Positions 1 through 6,226 of a DNA stretch of 12,694 nucleotides are shown piece after piece. The stretch is taken from positions 1-12,694 of the forward strand of contig JBJMGI010000020.1 in assembly GCA_045807945.1 (NCBI GenBank), given 5' to 3'. The DNA comes from CAVQGF01 sp045807945. GTDB lineage: Bacteria; Acidobacteriota; Terriglobia; Terriglobales; Acidobacteriaceae. The notes under the pieces are model-generated. The model made no database searches. It was not told the DNA's origin and saw only the letters and a program-made list of their open reading frames with translations. The translations under genes were made by a program, and so were the position numbers. Position 1 is the stretch's first letter. Each line of letters begins with the position of its first letter.

Positions 1-768
1 AAGTCGCTGATCCGCTTCGACATGTCGGAGTTCATGGAACCGCACTCGGTTTCCAAGCTCATCGGCTCGCCTCCGGGATACGTTGGCTATGATGAGGGCG
101 GTCAGTTGACCGAACGCGTTCGCCGCGCTCCGTACTCTGTCATCCTGCTCGACGAGATCGAGAAGGCGCACCCGGATGTGTTCAACATCCTGCTGCAGGT
201 CTTCGATGACGGCCAGTTGACGGACGGACTAGGCAACACGGTTGACTTCAAGAACACGATCCTGATCATGACGTCCAACATTGGCGCGCGGCACCTGCAG
301 AAGCGGCAGGGGCTGGGCTTCAGCTCCGAAGACACCGAGCAGGTTTCGGCGAAGGTGGAGGACCTGGTGAAGCAGGAAGTCAAGAAGACCTTCAATCCAG
401 AGTTCCTCAACCGCTTGGACGAGATCATCATCTTCGGTGCGCTCACCGAAGGCGACCTGATCCAGATCGTGGAGCTGATGGTGCAGCAGCTGAACCAGAA
501 CCTGGCGCAGCGGCACATCACCATCAACGTGACTGAAGACGCGAAGAAGTGGATCCTGGCGAAGACGCTCACCGACCGCAGTTACGGAGCGCGTCCGTTG
601 CGCAGAGCGTTGCAGCGCTACATCGAGGACCCGCTCTCGGAAGCGCTGATCCAGGGCACGATCACCACGCGGCCGGCGTTCATCGAGGTCTACCTCGAAG
701 ACGACAAGCTGTTCTACCGTCCTGTGGGCGAAGAGAAGCAGGATGGAGTGCTGCTCTTCAGCAACTAA
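1..768 (+). CDS. clpC: ATP-dependent Clp protease ATP-binding subunit, ClpC-type (3' part, 5' end outside window)
   Basis: The reading frame is open from base 1, so the gene starts left of the window; 255 residues remain. ClpC is a hexameric AAA+ unfoldase that feeds proteins to ClpP in the cytoplasm. The fragment is most of the second AAA+ module plus the C-terminal domain. Visible are the pore loop GYVGYDEGG (fragment residues about 26-34), Walker B ILLDEIEK (48-55), sensor 1 TSN (91-93), the arginine-finger region FLNRLDE (around R138) and sensor 2 GARPLRR (196-202). The D2 Walker A and the whole first module are missing because of the window edge, not a mutation. YGARPLRRALQRYIEDPLSE near the end fits ClpC better than ClpB, whose tail usually reads differently. 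ClpB or ClpA remain minor alternatives. A strong terminator follows 21 bases after the stop. Confidence 0.93.
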   Translation, partial: KSLIRFDMSEFMEPHSVSKLIGSPPGYVGYDEGGQLTERVRRAPYSVILLDEIEKAHPDVFNILLQVFDDGQLTDGLGNTVDFKNTILIMTSNIGARHLQKRQGLGFSSEDTEQVSAKVEDLVKQEVKKTFNPEFLNRLDEIIIFGALTEGDLIQIVELMVQQLNQNLAQRHITINVTEDAKKWILAKTLTDRSYGARPLRRALQRYIEDPLSEALIQGTITTRPAFIEVYLEDDKLFYRPVGEEKQDGVLLFSN

Positions 769-789
769 CGTTCAACTTTGCACCAACCG

Positions 790-818
790 AAGCCGCCAGC
801 GAGAACTGGCGGCTTTTT
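790..818 (+). terminator. Intrinsic terminator of clpC
   Basis: A perfect 8-bp stem, GCCGCCAG (792-799) with CTGGCGGC (806-813), has a 6-base loop and is followed by TTTTT (814-818). AA at 790-791 can pair with the first two T bases. It lies 21 bases after the clpC stop and separates that gene from the acyltransferase downstream. Confidence 0.92.
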
Positions 819-868
819 ATCGTTTGAGACCTGGCGCCGTCGGCTTTGTTCGCCCAGTAGCTCTGTTT

Positions 869-874
869 TAAGAT
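869..874 (+). promoter_or_regulatory. Candidate -10 box of the acyltransferase gene
   Basis: TAAGAT follows TGTT in the stretch TGTTTTAAGATAG. The same TGTTTTA lead-in occurs before the -10-like TAGAAT of the glutaredoxin gene at 2080. No convincing -35 box is visible. This would give a leader of about 30 bases to the CTG at 913. Weak evidence. Confidence 0.3.
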
Positions 875-912
875 AGAGGTGCCACTCAGATTCTCGTCCC
901 GGATCAATCACC

Positions 913-2052
913 CTGAATACTCAGAGACATCTGCCACAGCTCGATGGATTGCGCGCGTTCGCCATCCTGCCGGTGCTGCTGACGCACTCCTGGCCTGATT
1001 ACCCAAGCCTCACCTGGCTGGGAGCGCTGGGGCCTGCGGGGTGGATCGGTGTGGATCTGTTCTTTGTGCTCTCAGGTTTCCTGATCACCGGGATCCTGAT
1101 CGATGCTAAGGGGAGCGGAAATTATTTTCGCAATTTTTATGTGCGCCGGGGACTGCGCATCTGGCCGCTGTATTTCGCGATGCTCTTCTACATGTTCGCG
1201 ATCGTGCCGCACATCGGGAAATGGGGCGCGGAGCAATTCGATTCCCAACACTTCGCCTGGTATTACTACGTGATCTACGTCCAGAATTTCCTCTTCGGAA
1301 CGCACGGGCCATTCCCGCTCGCGGTCACGTGGTCACTGGCGATCGAAGAACATTTCTATTTAGTCTGGCCGCTTGTTGTCTTTTTTGCCAAACGGGAGCA
1401 TCTGGCAAAGATTCTGATCGCGTTCATCATCGTTGTGACCGTCGGGCGTTACTTCGGCATGTACCACTTCGCGAACGCGCACAACTCATTCTTTCGCATG
1501 GACGAGATGGCGTACGGCGCATTGATCGCCTGCTGGATGAGGTTTGAGAGCTACTCGCCAGCGAAGCTGCGGAAAATTTCGCTCGTCGGAGCGTGGGTCA
1601 TCGCGCCCACCGTCTATTGGATCCTCACGCAAGCCGATTGGTCGTGGCTGCGGTCACACGGAGTCGTGTATGTGCTGCTCGCGGTCGGATTTACGAGTTG
1701 GCTCGGGCTAGCGCTGACGGCGCGAGAAGGCTCACTTCTGATGCGGCTCCTGAACAACGGCTTTCTGCGATATACGGGGAAGATCAGCTACGGGCTTTAC
1801 ATCTTCCATCCCATCTTCTTTCCTTATTACAAAGGATGGGCGTTTTTCCGGTGGAGCAACGGCCTGCAGAACCGCTTTCTTGCGGACGTGGCGACATTAC
1901 TGGGCGAGATGGCCTTGCTCTACGCGGTTGCGAGTCTCTCGTGGAGGTTATTCGAGCAGCCGATCCTCCGATTGAAGCGGCGATTTGACCCACAGCCCTC
2001 GACCCGCCCGCAGACACCGGCGCAGCACGAGGCTGCGGTGGTGGGAGCGTGA
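913..2052 (+). CDS. Acyltransferase family 3 (OafA/YrhL-type) membrane protein
   Basis: An integral membrane O-acyltransferase of the family that acylates surface or secreted sugars; the acceptor is unknown. The frame has no ATG near its 5' end. I choose CTG at 913, which gives MNTQRHLPQLDGLRA and 379 residues. This places the catalytic R-x10-H pair at R14 and H25, as in characterised OafA-like proteins. A TTG at 949 is the other option but would cut off the conserved LPQLDG segment. Other family motifs are GVDLFFVLSGFLIT (about 46-59), RRGLRIWP (78-85), WSLAIEEHFYLVWP (140-153) and GLYIFHP near the last helices. About ten hydrophobic segments are present. There is no SGNH domain at the C-terminus. 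The shine-dalgarno signal is poor (GGAT at 901-904). It stands between a terminator and the glutaredoxin gene and has no sugar-pathway neighbours to reveal the substrate. Confidence 0.88.
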   Translation: MNTQRHLPQLDGLRAFAILPVLLTHSWPDYPSLTWLGALGPAGWIGVDLFFVLSGFLITGILIDAKGSGNYFRNFYVRRGLRIWPLYFAMLFYMFAIVPHIGKWGAEQFDSQHFAWYYYVIYVQNFLFGTHGPFPLAVTWSLAIEEHFYLVWPLVVFFAKREHLAKILIAFIIVVTVGRYFGMYHFANAHNSFFRMDEMAYGALIACWMRFESYSPAKLRKISLVGAWVIAPTVYWILTQADWSWLRSHGVVYVLLAVGFTSWLGLALTAREGSLLMRLLNNGFLRYTGKISYGLYIFHPIFFPYYKGWAFFRWSNGLQNRFLADVATLLGEMALLYAVASLSWRLFEQPILRLKRRFDPQPSTRPQTPAQHEAAVVGA

Positions 2053-2079
2053 GAGCTTCTGAATCCCGGCAACCTGTTT

Positions 2080-2085
2080 TAGAAT
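2080..2085 (+). promoter_or_regulatory. Candidate -10 box of the glutaredoxin gene
   Basis: TAGAAT, within TGTTTTAGAATC, ends 10 bases before the ATG at 2096. There is no Shine-Dalgarno sequence in that gap, so the transcript would be leaderless or nearly so. The best -35 at 17 bases is TTCTGA (2057-2062), which is poor and overlaps the end of the acyltransferase region. Confidence 0.4.
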
Positions 2086-2095
2086 CTTACTTACG

Positions 2096-2356
2096 ATGCA
2101 ACTGACCGTTTACACCAGCTCCTGGTGCTCTGATTGCCGCGAAGCCAAGCGCTTCCTTGAGAAGCACAAGATCGCTTACAAAGAGATCGACATTGAGAAC
2201 ACTCCCGGCGCCGCGGACGAAGTTGTGAAGCATGCGGGCAAGCGCTCCATCCCGCAATTCGTGATCGACGGCAAATGGATTCAGCCGTACACGCCCGGCA
2301 AGGGCTTCCATTACGAGGAGATGGAAAAGCTGCTCGGCGTCACGAAAACGCAATAG
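2096..2356 (+). CDS. Glutaredoxin-like thiol-disulfide oxidoreductase (mycoredoxin-like)
   Basis: A cytoplasmic thioredoxin-fold protein of 86 residues, the usual size for a class I glutaredoxin. It starts with a beta strand (QLTVYTSS) leading into the redox motif WCSDC, with the active cysteines C11 and C14. The cis-proline segment is RSIPQFVIDGK (about 50-60). WCSDC differs from the classical CPYC of glutaredoxins. It is closer in form to the WCxxC of mycoredoxins and NrdH-like proteins found in bacteria without glutathione, so the thiol partner may not be glutathione (inference). There is no signal peptide. The ATG lies 43 bases after the acyltransferase stop and has no Shine-Dalgarno sequence, but a -10-like box sits just upstream. 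Function in the wider sense (arsenate reduction, repair of oxidised cysteines) cannot be read from the sequence. Confidence 0.85.
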   Translation: MQLTVYTSSWCSDCREAKRFLEKHKIAYKEIDIENTPGAADEVVKHAGKRSIPQFVIDGKWIQPYTPGKGFHYEEMEKLLGVTKTQ

Positions 2357-2542
2357 TCCTTTGCGCGATATACCTTAACTCCAGCAGATCACTCCTCCCG
2401 TCATTTTCCTAAGGTCACTTTCCTAAGTTGCAACAGCCTTTCGACCGATAGGCGGAGCGCCGCCGCTCGCCTACTCTTGGCTCACGACAAACAAGCAGCG
2501 CTTCTCGTCTGACCGACCCATTCCCCAAATAGGAGTTTGTTC
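2357..2542. other. Intergenic region with a 9-base direct repeat and a GC-rich hairpin
   Basis: These 186 bases hold no gene. TTTCCTAAG occurs twice, at 2405-2413 and 2419-2427, a 14-base period. A GC-rich hairpin lies at 2451-2471 (GGCGGAGCG with CGCTCGCC, one bulged G); it has no T tract and may belong to the leader of the next gene. AGGAG at 2531-2535 is the ribosome binding site for the ATG at 2543. I see no clear -35/-10 pair. Confidence 0.5.
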
Positions 2543-3247
2543 ATGATCAGAAAGGCAATGGCGGCATTTTTTCTGGTGGTTTCGGCAGGAATCCTCTGCT
2601 CGGCACAGACCACCGTCAGCAACCTGGAGTCAAAGAGCGGCTGGAATTCCTGCAGCGTTTGCGCGGGCGCCGGCGGCGCCGGAACGAGTGCAAATCATTG
2701 GTTCAAGCAGGGAGTGACTTCTCCCACGATTGACGGGCACTCGATGCAGTTCTTTCTGGGAGGCACGAACAACTACTCCAACGCCTACTGGTGGAAGCCG
2801 GTCGCGTACGGGACGACAGCTACGAATTTTGTTTACGACTTCTATTACTACATCAAGAATTCCAAGGCGCCGCAGGCGCTTGAGTTTGAAGTGAATCAAG
2901 GAAAGAGTGGGAAGAAATATATCTTCGGAACGCAGTGCGGATTTGCTTCTGGAGTGTGGCGCGTCTACGACGCTTACAATCACCGCTGGGTGGCGACGTC
3001 AATCGCCTGCAACACGACCGCAGCTTACAAATGGCACCACATTGTTCTTGAATTTCACCGCACATCGACCGGGAAGTCGCAATTCGTGACAGTCACAATC
3101 AACGGACACAAGTATTACCTGAACCGCTCTTACAGCCCGAAAGCGAGCAGCATCACCAGCCTCAACATCGCCTTCCAGATGGATGGCAACAAATACCAGA
3201 CCGATTATTCGACCTGGCTAGACAAAGTCAACGTGAAGTATTGGTAA
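2543..3247 (+). CDS. Secreted protein of unknown function, probable beta-sandwich fold
   Basis: The ATG at 2543 sits 7 bases after an AGGAG site, so it is preferred over a TTG two codons upstream. The product has 234 residues. A clear signal peptide (MIRKAMAAFFLVVSAGILCSA) predicts cleavage after CSA, near residue 21; C19 is not in a good lipobox, so a free secreted protein is likely. The mature part is rich in Tyr, Trp, Asn, Ser and Thr. It contains CSVCAG (C37, C40), YSNAYWWK, FVYDFYYYIKN, ALEFEVNQ, KYIFGTQCG (C132), IAC (C156), KWHHIVLEF, FQMDGN and a C-terminal WLDKVNVKYW. The alternating strands resemble concanavalin A-like or LamG sandwiches, and I associate this protein type with acidobacterial genomes; both points are inference. 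No catalytic motif is evident. It might bind a polysaccharide. A terminator follows directly. Confidence 0.75.
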   Translation: MIRKAMAAFFLVVSAGILCSAQTTVSNLESKSGWNSCSVCAGAGGAGTSANHWFKQGVTSPTIDGHSMQFFLGGTNNYSNAYWWKPVAYGTTATNFVYDFYYYIKNSKAPQALEFEVNQGKSGKKYIFGTQCGFASGVWRVYDAYNHRWVATSIACNTTAAYKWHHIVLEFHRTSTGKSQFVTVTINGHKYYLNRSYSPKASSITSLNIAFQMDGNKYQTDYSTWLDKVNVKYW

Positions 3248-3262
3248 GTTCGATGATGATCA

Positions 3263-3290
3263 GGGCCGCGGAAGAGCGCGGCCCATTTTT
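3263..3290 (+). terminator. Intrinsic terminator after the secreted protein gene
   Basis: GGGCCGCG (3263-3270) pairs perfectly with CGCGGCCC (3277-3284) over a GAAGAG loop. An A and five T bases (3286-3290) follow. It fills the gap between this gene and the convergent copper-storage gene, whose stop codon overlaps the T tract at 3289. Read on the minus strand the hairpin is not followed by T bases, so it serves mainly the plus strand. Confidence 0.9.
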
Positions 3291-3645
3291 ATGCGGCGCG
3301 TTCTCCGACGCGCGACATCTCGCGGCAGATCTCAGAACAAGAGCGGCACGCTTCCGCGCAGCGGGCCATCAGGTCGTCGTCACTCATCTCTTCACAGCTG
3401 CGGGCGCAACGTTCACAGATTTCCGCACAGGCCCCGCAGGTGTGCACGTGCAACTCCGAATTGCGCAGCATGAAATTCGCGCTCGTCTGGCAGATCTCAG
3501 CACAGTCGGTAAGCAAGCGGATGTGATGCGCCTCGGCGTGACGTCCACCTTTGCTAAGACAGTGCGTCAGTGTCTCGAGACAAATACGGTGACAGCTAAT
3601 GCATTCCTGAATGCAATCCTGCATGCGCGACGTGTGTTGTTGCAT
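3289..3645 (-). CDS. Cytosolic copper storage protein, four-helix bundle (Csp3-like)
   Basis: A 118-residue protein with 16 cysteines, at 11, 15, 18, 22, 29, 48, 52, 70, 73, 77, 80, 84, 96, 100, 103 and 107. They occur as repeated CxxxC and CxxC spacings, so they line one face of four predicted amphipathic helices. This is the hallmark of the Csp (DUF326-type) family, whose characterised members bind many Cu(I) ions inside the bundle. There is no signal peptide, which fits the cytosolic Csp3 branch rather than exported Csp1. Extra histidines (H36, H40, H41, H66, H68) could help metal entry, but this is inference. The ATG at 3645 is preceded by an AGGGG ribosome binding site. It is the last gene of the operon, 57 bases after the chloride channel stop. 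A ferredoxin is excluded by the spacing and helical make-up. Confidence 0.88.
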   Translation of the reverse strand: MQQHTSRMQDCIQECISCHRICLETLTHCLSKGGRHAEAHHIRLLTDCAEICQTSANFMLRNSELHVHTCGACAEICERCARSCEEMSDDDLMARCAEACRSCSEICREMSRVGERAA

Positions 3646-3702
3646 GGTGGCCCCTCGGCTGATTCAGCTAAAGATGCGGCGACTGCGGGCGAAGTTTGCC
3701 GC

Positions 3703-5655
3703 TCAGGATTGCTTGCTGGAGCCGTTATTCGGTGGCCGGGAGCCGCTGAATTGCAGGGGGAAGAAGACGCGGATTGGCAACACGCGTTCGCGGTGACGCT
3801 CAGCTTCGAGGTTTTGGACTCGCCCCTTGAGAAGATCGACCAGTCCGATCATGCCTACAAGCTTGCCGTGACCTCCGGCACCCAACTTAGGCCGCACATG
3901 CTTGCGGCGGTCCTCGCGCCGCTCTACGACCGGAAAGCGAGTAATGCCTGTATCTGCCATGCGCTGCGCCAGCGCGCGCAATGGTTCGTCGGCGTAGGCC
4001 AGCACCGGATCCGGATGTACCACCTCTGAAAGCGAGACGGAGGCCGCGGTCGCGTTGGAGTACTTGGTCAGCAGCTCCTGCACTTCGCGCCGCGTGAGCA
4101 CGCCCATGAGCGCATGGTCCTCTCCGACGACGGGATAGAGATACTGGCCACGTTGGCGCTCCGTATTCAGCGCCTCGCCTAATTCCGCTAGAGAGACGCT
4201 TGCCGGAAATGCGACGATGTTCGTGCGCATGGCCTCGCGTGCAAAGACGATCTCCAGCGGGTCCACGGAATATTCGCGGCTCAGGTGATAACCGCGGCGG
4301 CTAATCTTCTCGGTGAGAATCGAGCGGCGCAGGAAAAGCGTGCTGAAGGTGTGCGCGAGAGCGCAGCCGACCAGCAGCGGTAAAAGCATGTTGATGTCGT
4401 GCGTGAGCTCGATGGAGAAGACGATACCTGTGAGGGGCGCACCGATAGCGCCCGCGAGCACGGCTCCCATGCCGACCAGCGGATAAAATCCGGGGCCGTG
4501 AGCGGGAAGGAAATGCGCTGCTCCTGCGCCGAGAGCGGCTCCCATCATCAGCAACGGAGCGACGATGCCGCCTGAGGTTCCCGATCCCAACGACAAAGCC
4601 CACATCGTGGACTTCACCAGCAAAATTCCGAGCACCAGGTGCCAGACGATGTTTCCTGCTATCAGGTCGGCGATCACGTCGTAACCAACGCCGAGTGCAG
4701 GCGGGAAGATCAAGCCGCCGATGCCAATAGCAACGCCACCTAGCCCCGGCCACCACATCCAGTGAAGCGGGACGTGCTCAAACGTATCTTCGACCTTGTA
4801 GATCGCGGCGCTCAGGGCGGCGGCGAGCACGCCAGCGCAAAGCCCGACGAGAGCGCATCCGGCGAGCACGCGAGCGCTGACGAAGAGATCGTGTTGTCCG
4901 GTCGGAAAAACGGGGCCGAGTCCAAGAAGATGCCAGCGCGTTGCAGCGGAAACTGCGCTCGCAAGAGCAACTGGGATCAAACTGCGTGGTTTCCACTCGA
5001 AAAGCAACAACTCCACCGCGAGCAGCACCGAGGCTACGGGCGCAGCGAAGACAGCTGACATTCCCGCGGCAGCGCCGGCTACCAGCAAAGTCTTGCGCTC
5101 AGAATCCGTGAGGTGGAAAAATTGCGCGATCAACGAGCCGACCGCGCCACCCGTCATGATGATGGGGCCCTCAGCGCCGAAGGGTCCGCCGGAGCCGATG
5201 GCGACTGCGGCCGAGATCGGCTTAAAGACCGCGACACGCGGCGACACGCGCGAACCGCGCAACAGGATCGCCTCGATCGCTTCAGGCATGCCGTGGCCGC
5301 GGATCTTGTCAGACCCGAAGCGGGCCATCAGGCCGACGATCAATCCGCCGACGATTGGAACCAGCAGCGCCCAGTACCCAAGATGATGATGCGCGGGCGA
5401 GACGAACTCGAGATTCCAGCGCTGATAATAGAAAAGATTTGTGAACAGCCCAATGAGGCGCAGCAGGACCAGCGCAACGTATGCGCACGCGACTCCGATT
5501 ACGACCGCAAGCGCGGTGATGGGAACGATACGGCCGGTTACGGTGAAGTCGCCGAGCAGGCCGACTTCTTCCCTGCTGCCGATGCCCTGGGCCATCTGGC
5601 GGAAGAATCCGCCAAGCTTGGAATGCGGTGGTTTTTCAGATGCCGCGACGTTCAC
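3703..5655 (-). CDS. ClC-family chloride channel/transporter with C-terminal CBS pair
   Basis: A 650-residue inner-membrane anion channel or exchanger. Family signatures are GHGMPEA (121-126, in place of GSGIP), GPFGAEGP (157-164) with gating glutamate E162, and GSGTSGGIVAP (357-367, the GxFxP region, here GIVAP). After E215 the position of the 'proton glutamate' of exchangers is L216, and the segment that normally carries the anion-coordinating tyrosine reads RSILTEK, so the tyrosine seems replaced by leucine. Residues about 470-530 and 545-610 form two CBS domains, which in other ClC proteins sense nucleotides or ionic state. The start is GTG at 5655; it overlaps the marR stop by four bases (GTGA), so translation is probably coupled. 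The copper storage gene follows 57 bases later. Substrate could also be nitrate or another anion. Confidence 0.9.
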   Translation of the reverse strand: MNVAASEKPPHSKLGGFFRQMAQGIGSREEVGLLGDFTVTGRIVPITALAVVIGVACAYVALVLLRLIGLFTNLFYYQRWNLEFVSPAHHHLGYWALLVPIVGGLIVGLMARFGSDKIRGHGMPEAIEAILLRGSRVSPRVAVFKPISAAVAIGSGGPFGAEGPIIMTGGAVGSLIAQFFHLTDSERKTLLVAGAAAGMSAVFAAPVASVLLAVELLLFEWKPRSLIPVALASAVSAATRWHLLGLGPVFPTGQHDLFVSARVLAGCALVGLCAGVLAAALSAAIYKVEDTFEHVPLHWMWWPGLGGVAIGIGGLIFPPALGVGYDVIADLIAGNIVWHLVLGILLVKSTMWALSLGSGTSGGIVAPLLMMGAALGAGAAHFLPAHGPGFYPLVGMGAVLAGAIGAPLTGIVFSIELTHDINMLLPLLVGCALAHTFSTLFLRRSILTEKISRRGYHLSREYSVDPLEIVFAREAMRTNIVAFPASVSLAELGEALNTERQRGQYLYPVVGEDHALMGVLTRREVQELLTKYSNATAASVSLSEVVHPDPVLAYADEPLRALAQRMADTGITRFPVVERREDRRKHVRPKLGAGGHGKLVGMIGLVDLLKGRVQNLEAERHRERVLPIRVFFPLQFSGSRPPNNGSSKQS

Positions 5656-6089
5656 GCTCGCAACCTCACCAGATTAGAGCGGAGAAGCGGCTGTAATGCT
5701 GCCACCAACTTGCGCCCGGAGCTCTGAAGCTCTTCCACGTGCCTAGCCGCCAGTCCACGGGCAAGCTTTTCGCCCTTCGCCGTCAGGTGGATCGCGACCC
5801 GACGACGATCGTGGGTATCCCGCTTGCGGGTCACCAAACCTTGCTCGCTGGCGCGGTCGAGGAGCTCGACCATGCTGTGATGCTCGAGCTGCAAGCGTTC
5901 GGCGAGCGTCCCAACCGTAGGAGTGTTCTCAGGGGGCAATCCGAGCAGAGCGACCACAAGCTGATACTGCTGAGGTTGAAGGCCGCGCGCCCGGCACTCC
6001 TGTTCGCTGAAGCGAAGGAAGCGCCGGACCTGGTACCGAAATTCAGCGAGAGAGAGAAACTGCTTGCCGGTCAGGTTGCGCGCGGACAT
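5652..6089 (-). CDS. MarR-family transcriptional regulator
   Basis: A 145-residue winged helix-turn-helix protein of normal MarR size. An N-terminal helix (about 8-33) leads to the DNA-binding domain. The recognition region is VGTLAERLQLEHHSMVELLDRASEQGLV (about 59-86), and the wing is RDTHDRRRVAIHLTAKGE (90-107) with the typical DxRR signature; a C-terminal dimerisation helix follows. The ATG at 6089 has no Shine-Dalgarno sequence. Instead a good promoter ends 9 bases upstream, so the mRNA is probably leaderless. An inverted repeat lies in that promoter, which suggests it represses its own operon. Its stop overlaps the GTG of the ClC gene. The ligand is unknown. The single cysteine (C32) lies in the N-terminal helix region, where OhrR-type peroxide sensors also have theirs, but this is too little to call it OhrR. 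Confidence 0.9.
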   Translation of the reverse strand: MSARNLTGKQFLSLAEFRYQVRRFLRFSEQECRARGLQPQQYQLVVALLGLPPENTPTVGTLAERLQLEHHSMVELLDRASEQGLVTRKRDTHDRRRVAIHLTAKGEKLARGLAARHVEELQSSGRKLVAALQPLLRSNLVRLRA

Positions 6090-6098
6090 CGTAAGTAC

Positions 6099-6126
6099 AT
6101 TATATCGTGAGGCGATATATTTTCAA
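6099..6126 (-). promoter_or_regulatory. Promoter of the marR-ClC-csp operon
   Basis: Read on the minus strand: TTGAAA (6126-6121), a 16-base spacer and a perfect TATAAT (6104-6099). The predicted start of transcription is near 6092-6090, next to the ATG at 6089, so the message would be leaderless. The spacer is occupied by the inverted repeat at 6101-6119. Confidence 0.8.
6101..6119. promoter_or_regulatory. Palindromic operator, probable MarR binding site
   Basis: TATATCG (6101-6107) and CGATATA (6113-6119) are perfect inverted arms separated by TGAGG. The site sits between and partly over the -35 and -10 boxes of the marR promoter, an ideal position for repression. MarR proteins commonly bind such 16-20 bp palindromes in their own promoter. 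The purB -10-like box at 6187 is 68 bases away, so purB is probably not directly blocked. Confidence 0.75.
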
Positions 6127-6186
6127 AACACCTCCGTGCCGGCATCGGTTCGCGCGCAGCGGATTCCATACTTTCGCGGTTCCGTT

Positions 6187-6192
6187 TACAAT
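6187..6192 (+). promoter_or_regulatory. Candidate -10 box of purB
   Basis: TACAAT, preceded by GTT, lies 34 bases upstream of the GTG at 6227. TTCCAT at 6164-6169 is a weak -35 at 17 bases. The resulting leader holds the AAAGGA ribosome binding site. Confidence 0.45.
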
Positions 6193-6226
6193 CATCGGTT
6201 CTCACAACAAAGTTGAAAGGAAAGCT

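Noticed and set aside
2543..2605. Lipoprotein signal in the secreted protein
   Set aside because: The residue before C19 is Leu, which does not fit a lipobox; ordinary cleavage after CSA is better.
3241..4029. 262-codon open frame on the plus strand
   Set aside because: It lies opposite the Csp and ClC genes, which have clear family motifs; its protein is Ala/Arg-rich with no family look.
5113..5727. 204-codon open frame on the plus strand
   Set aside because: Antisense of the ClC gene; the product is a low-complexity charged sequence produced by the complementary strand.
6107..6226. N-terminal extension of PurB
   Set aside because: The extra 40 codons cross the marR operator, promoter and the purB ribosome site; GTG at 6227 gives the normal family start.
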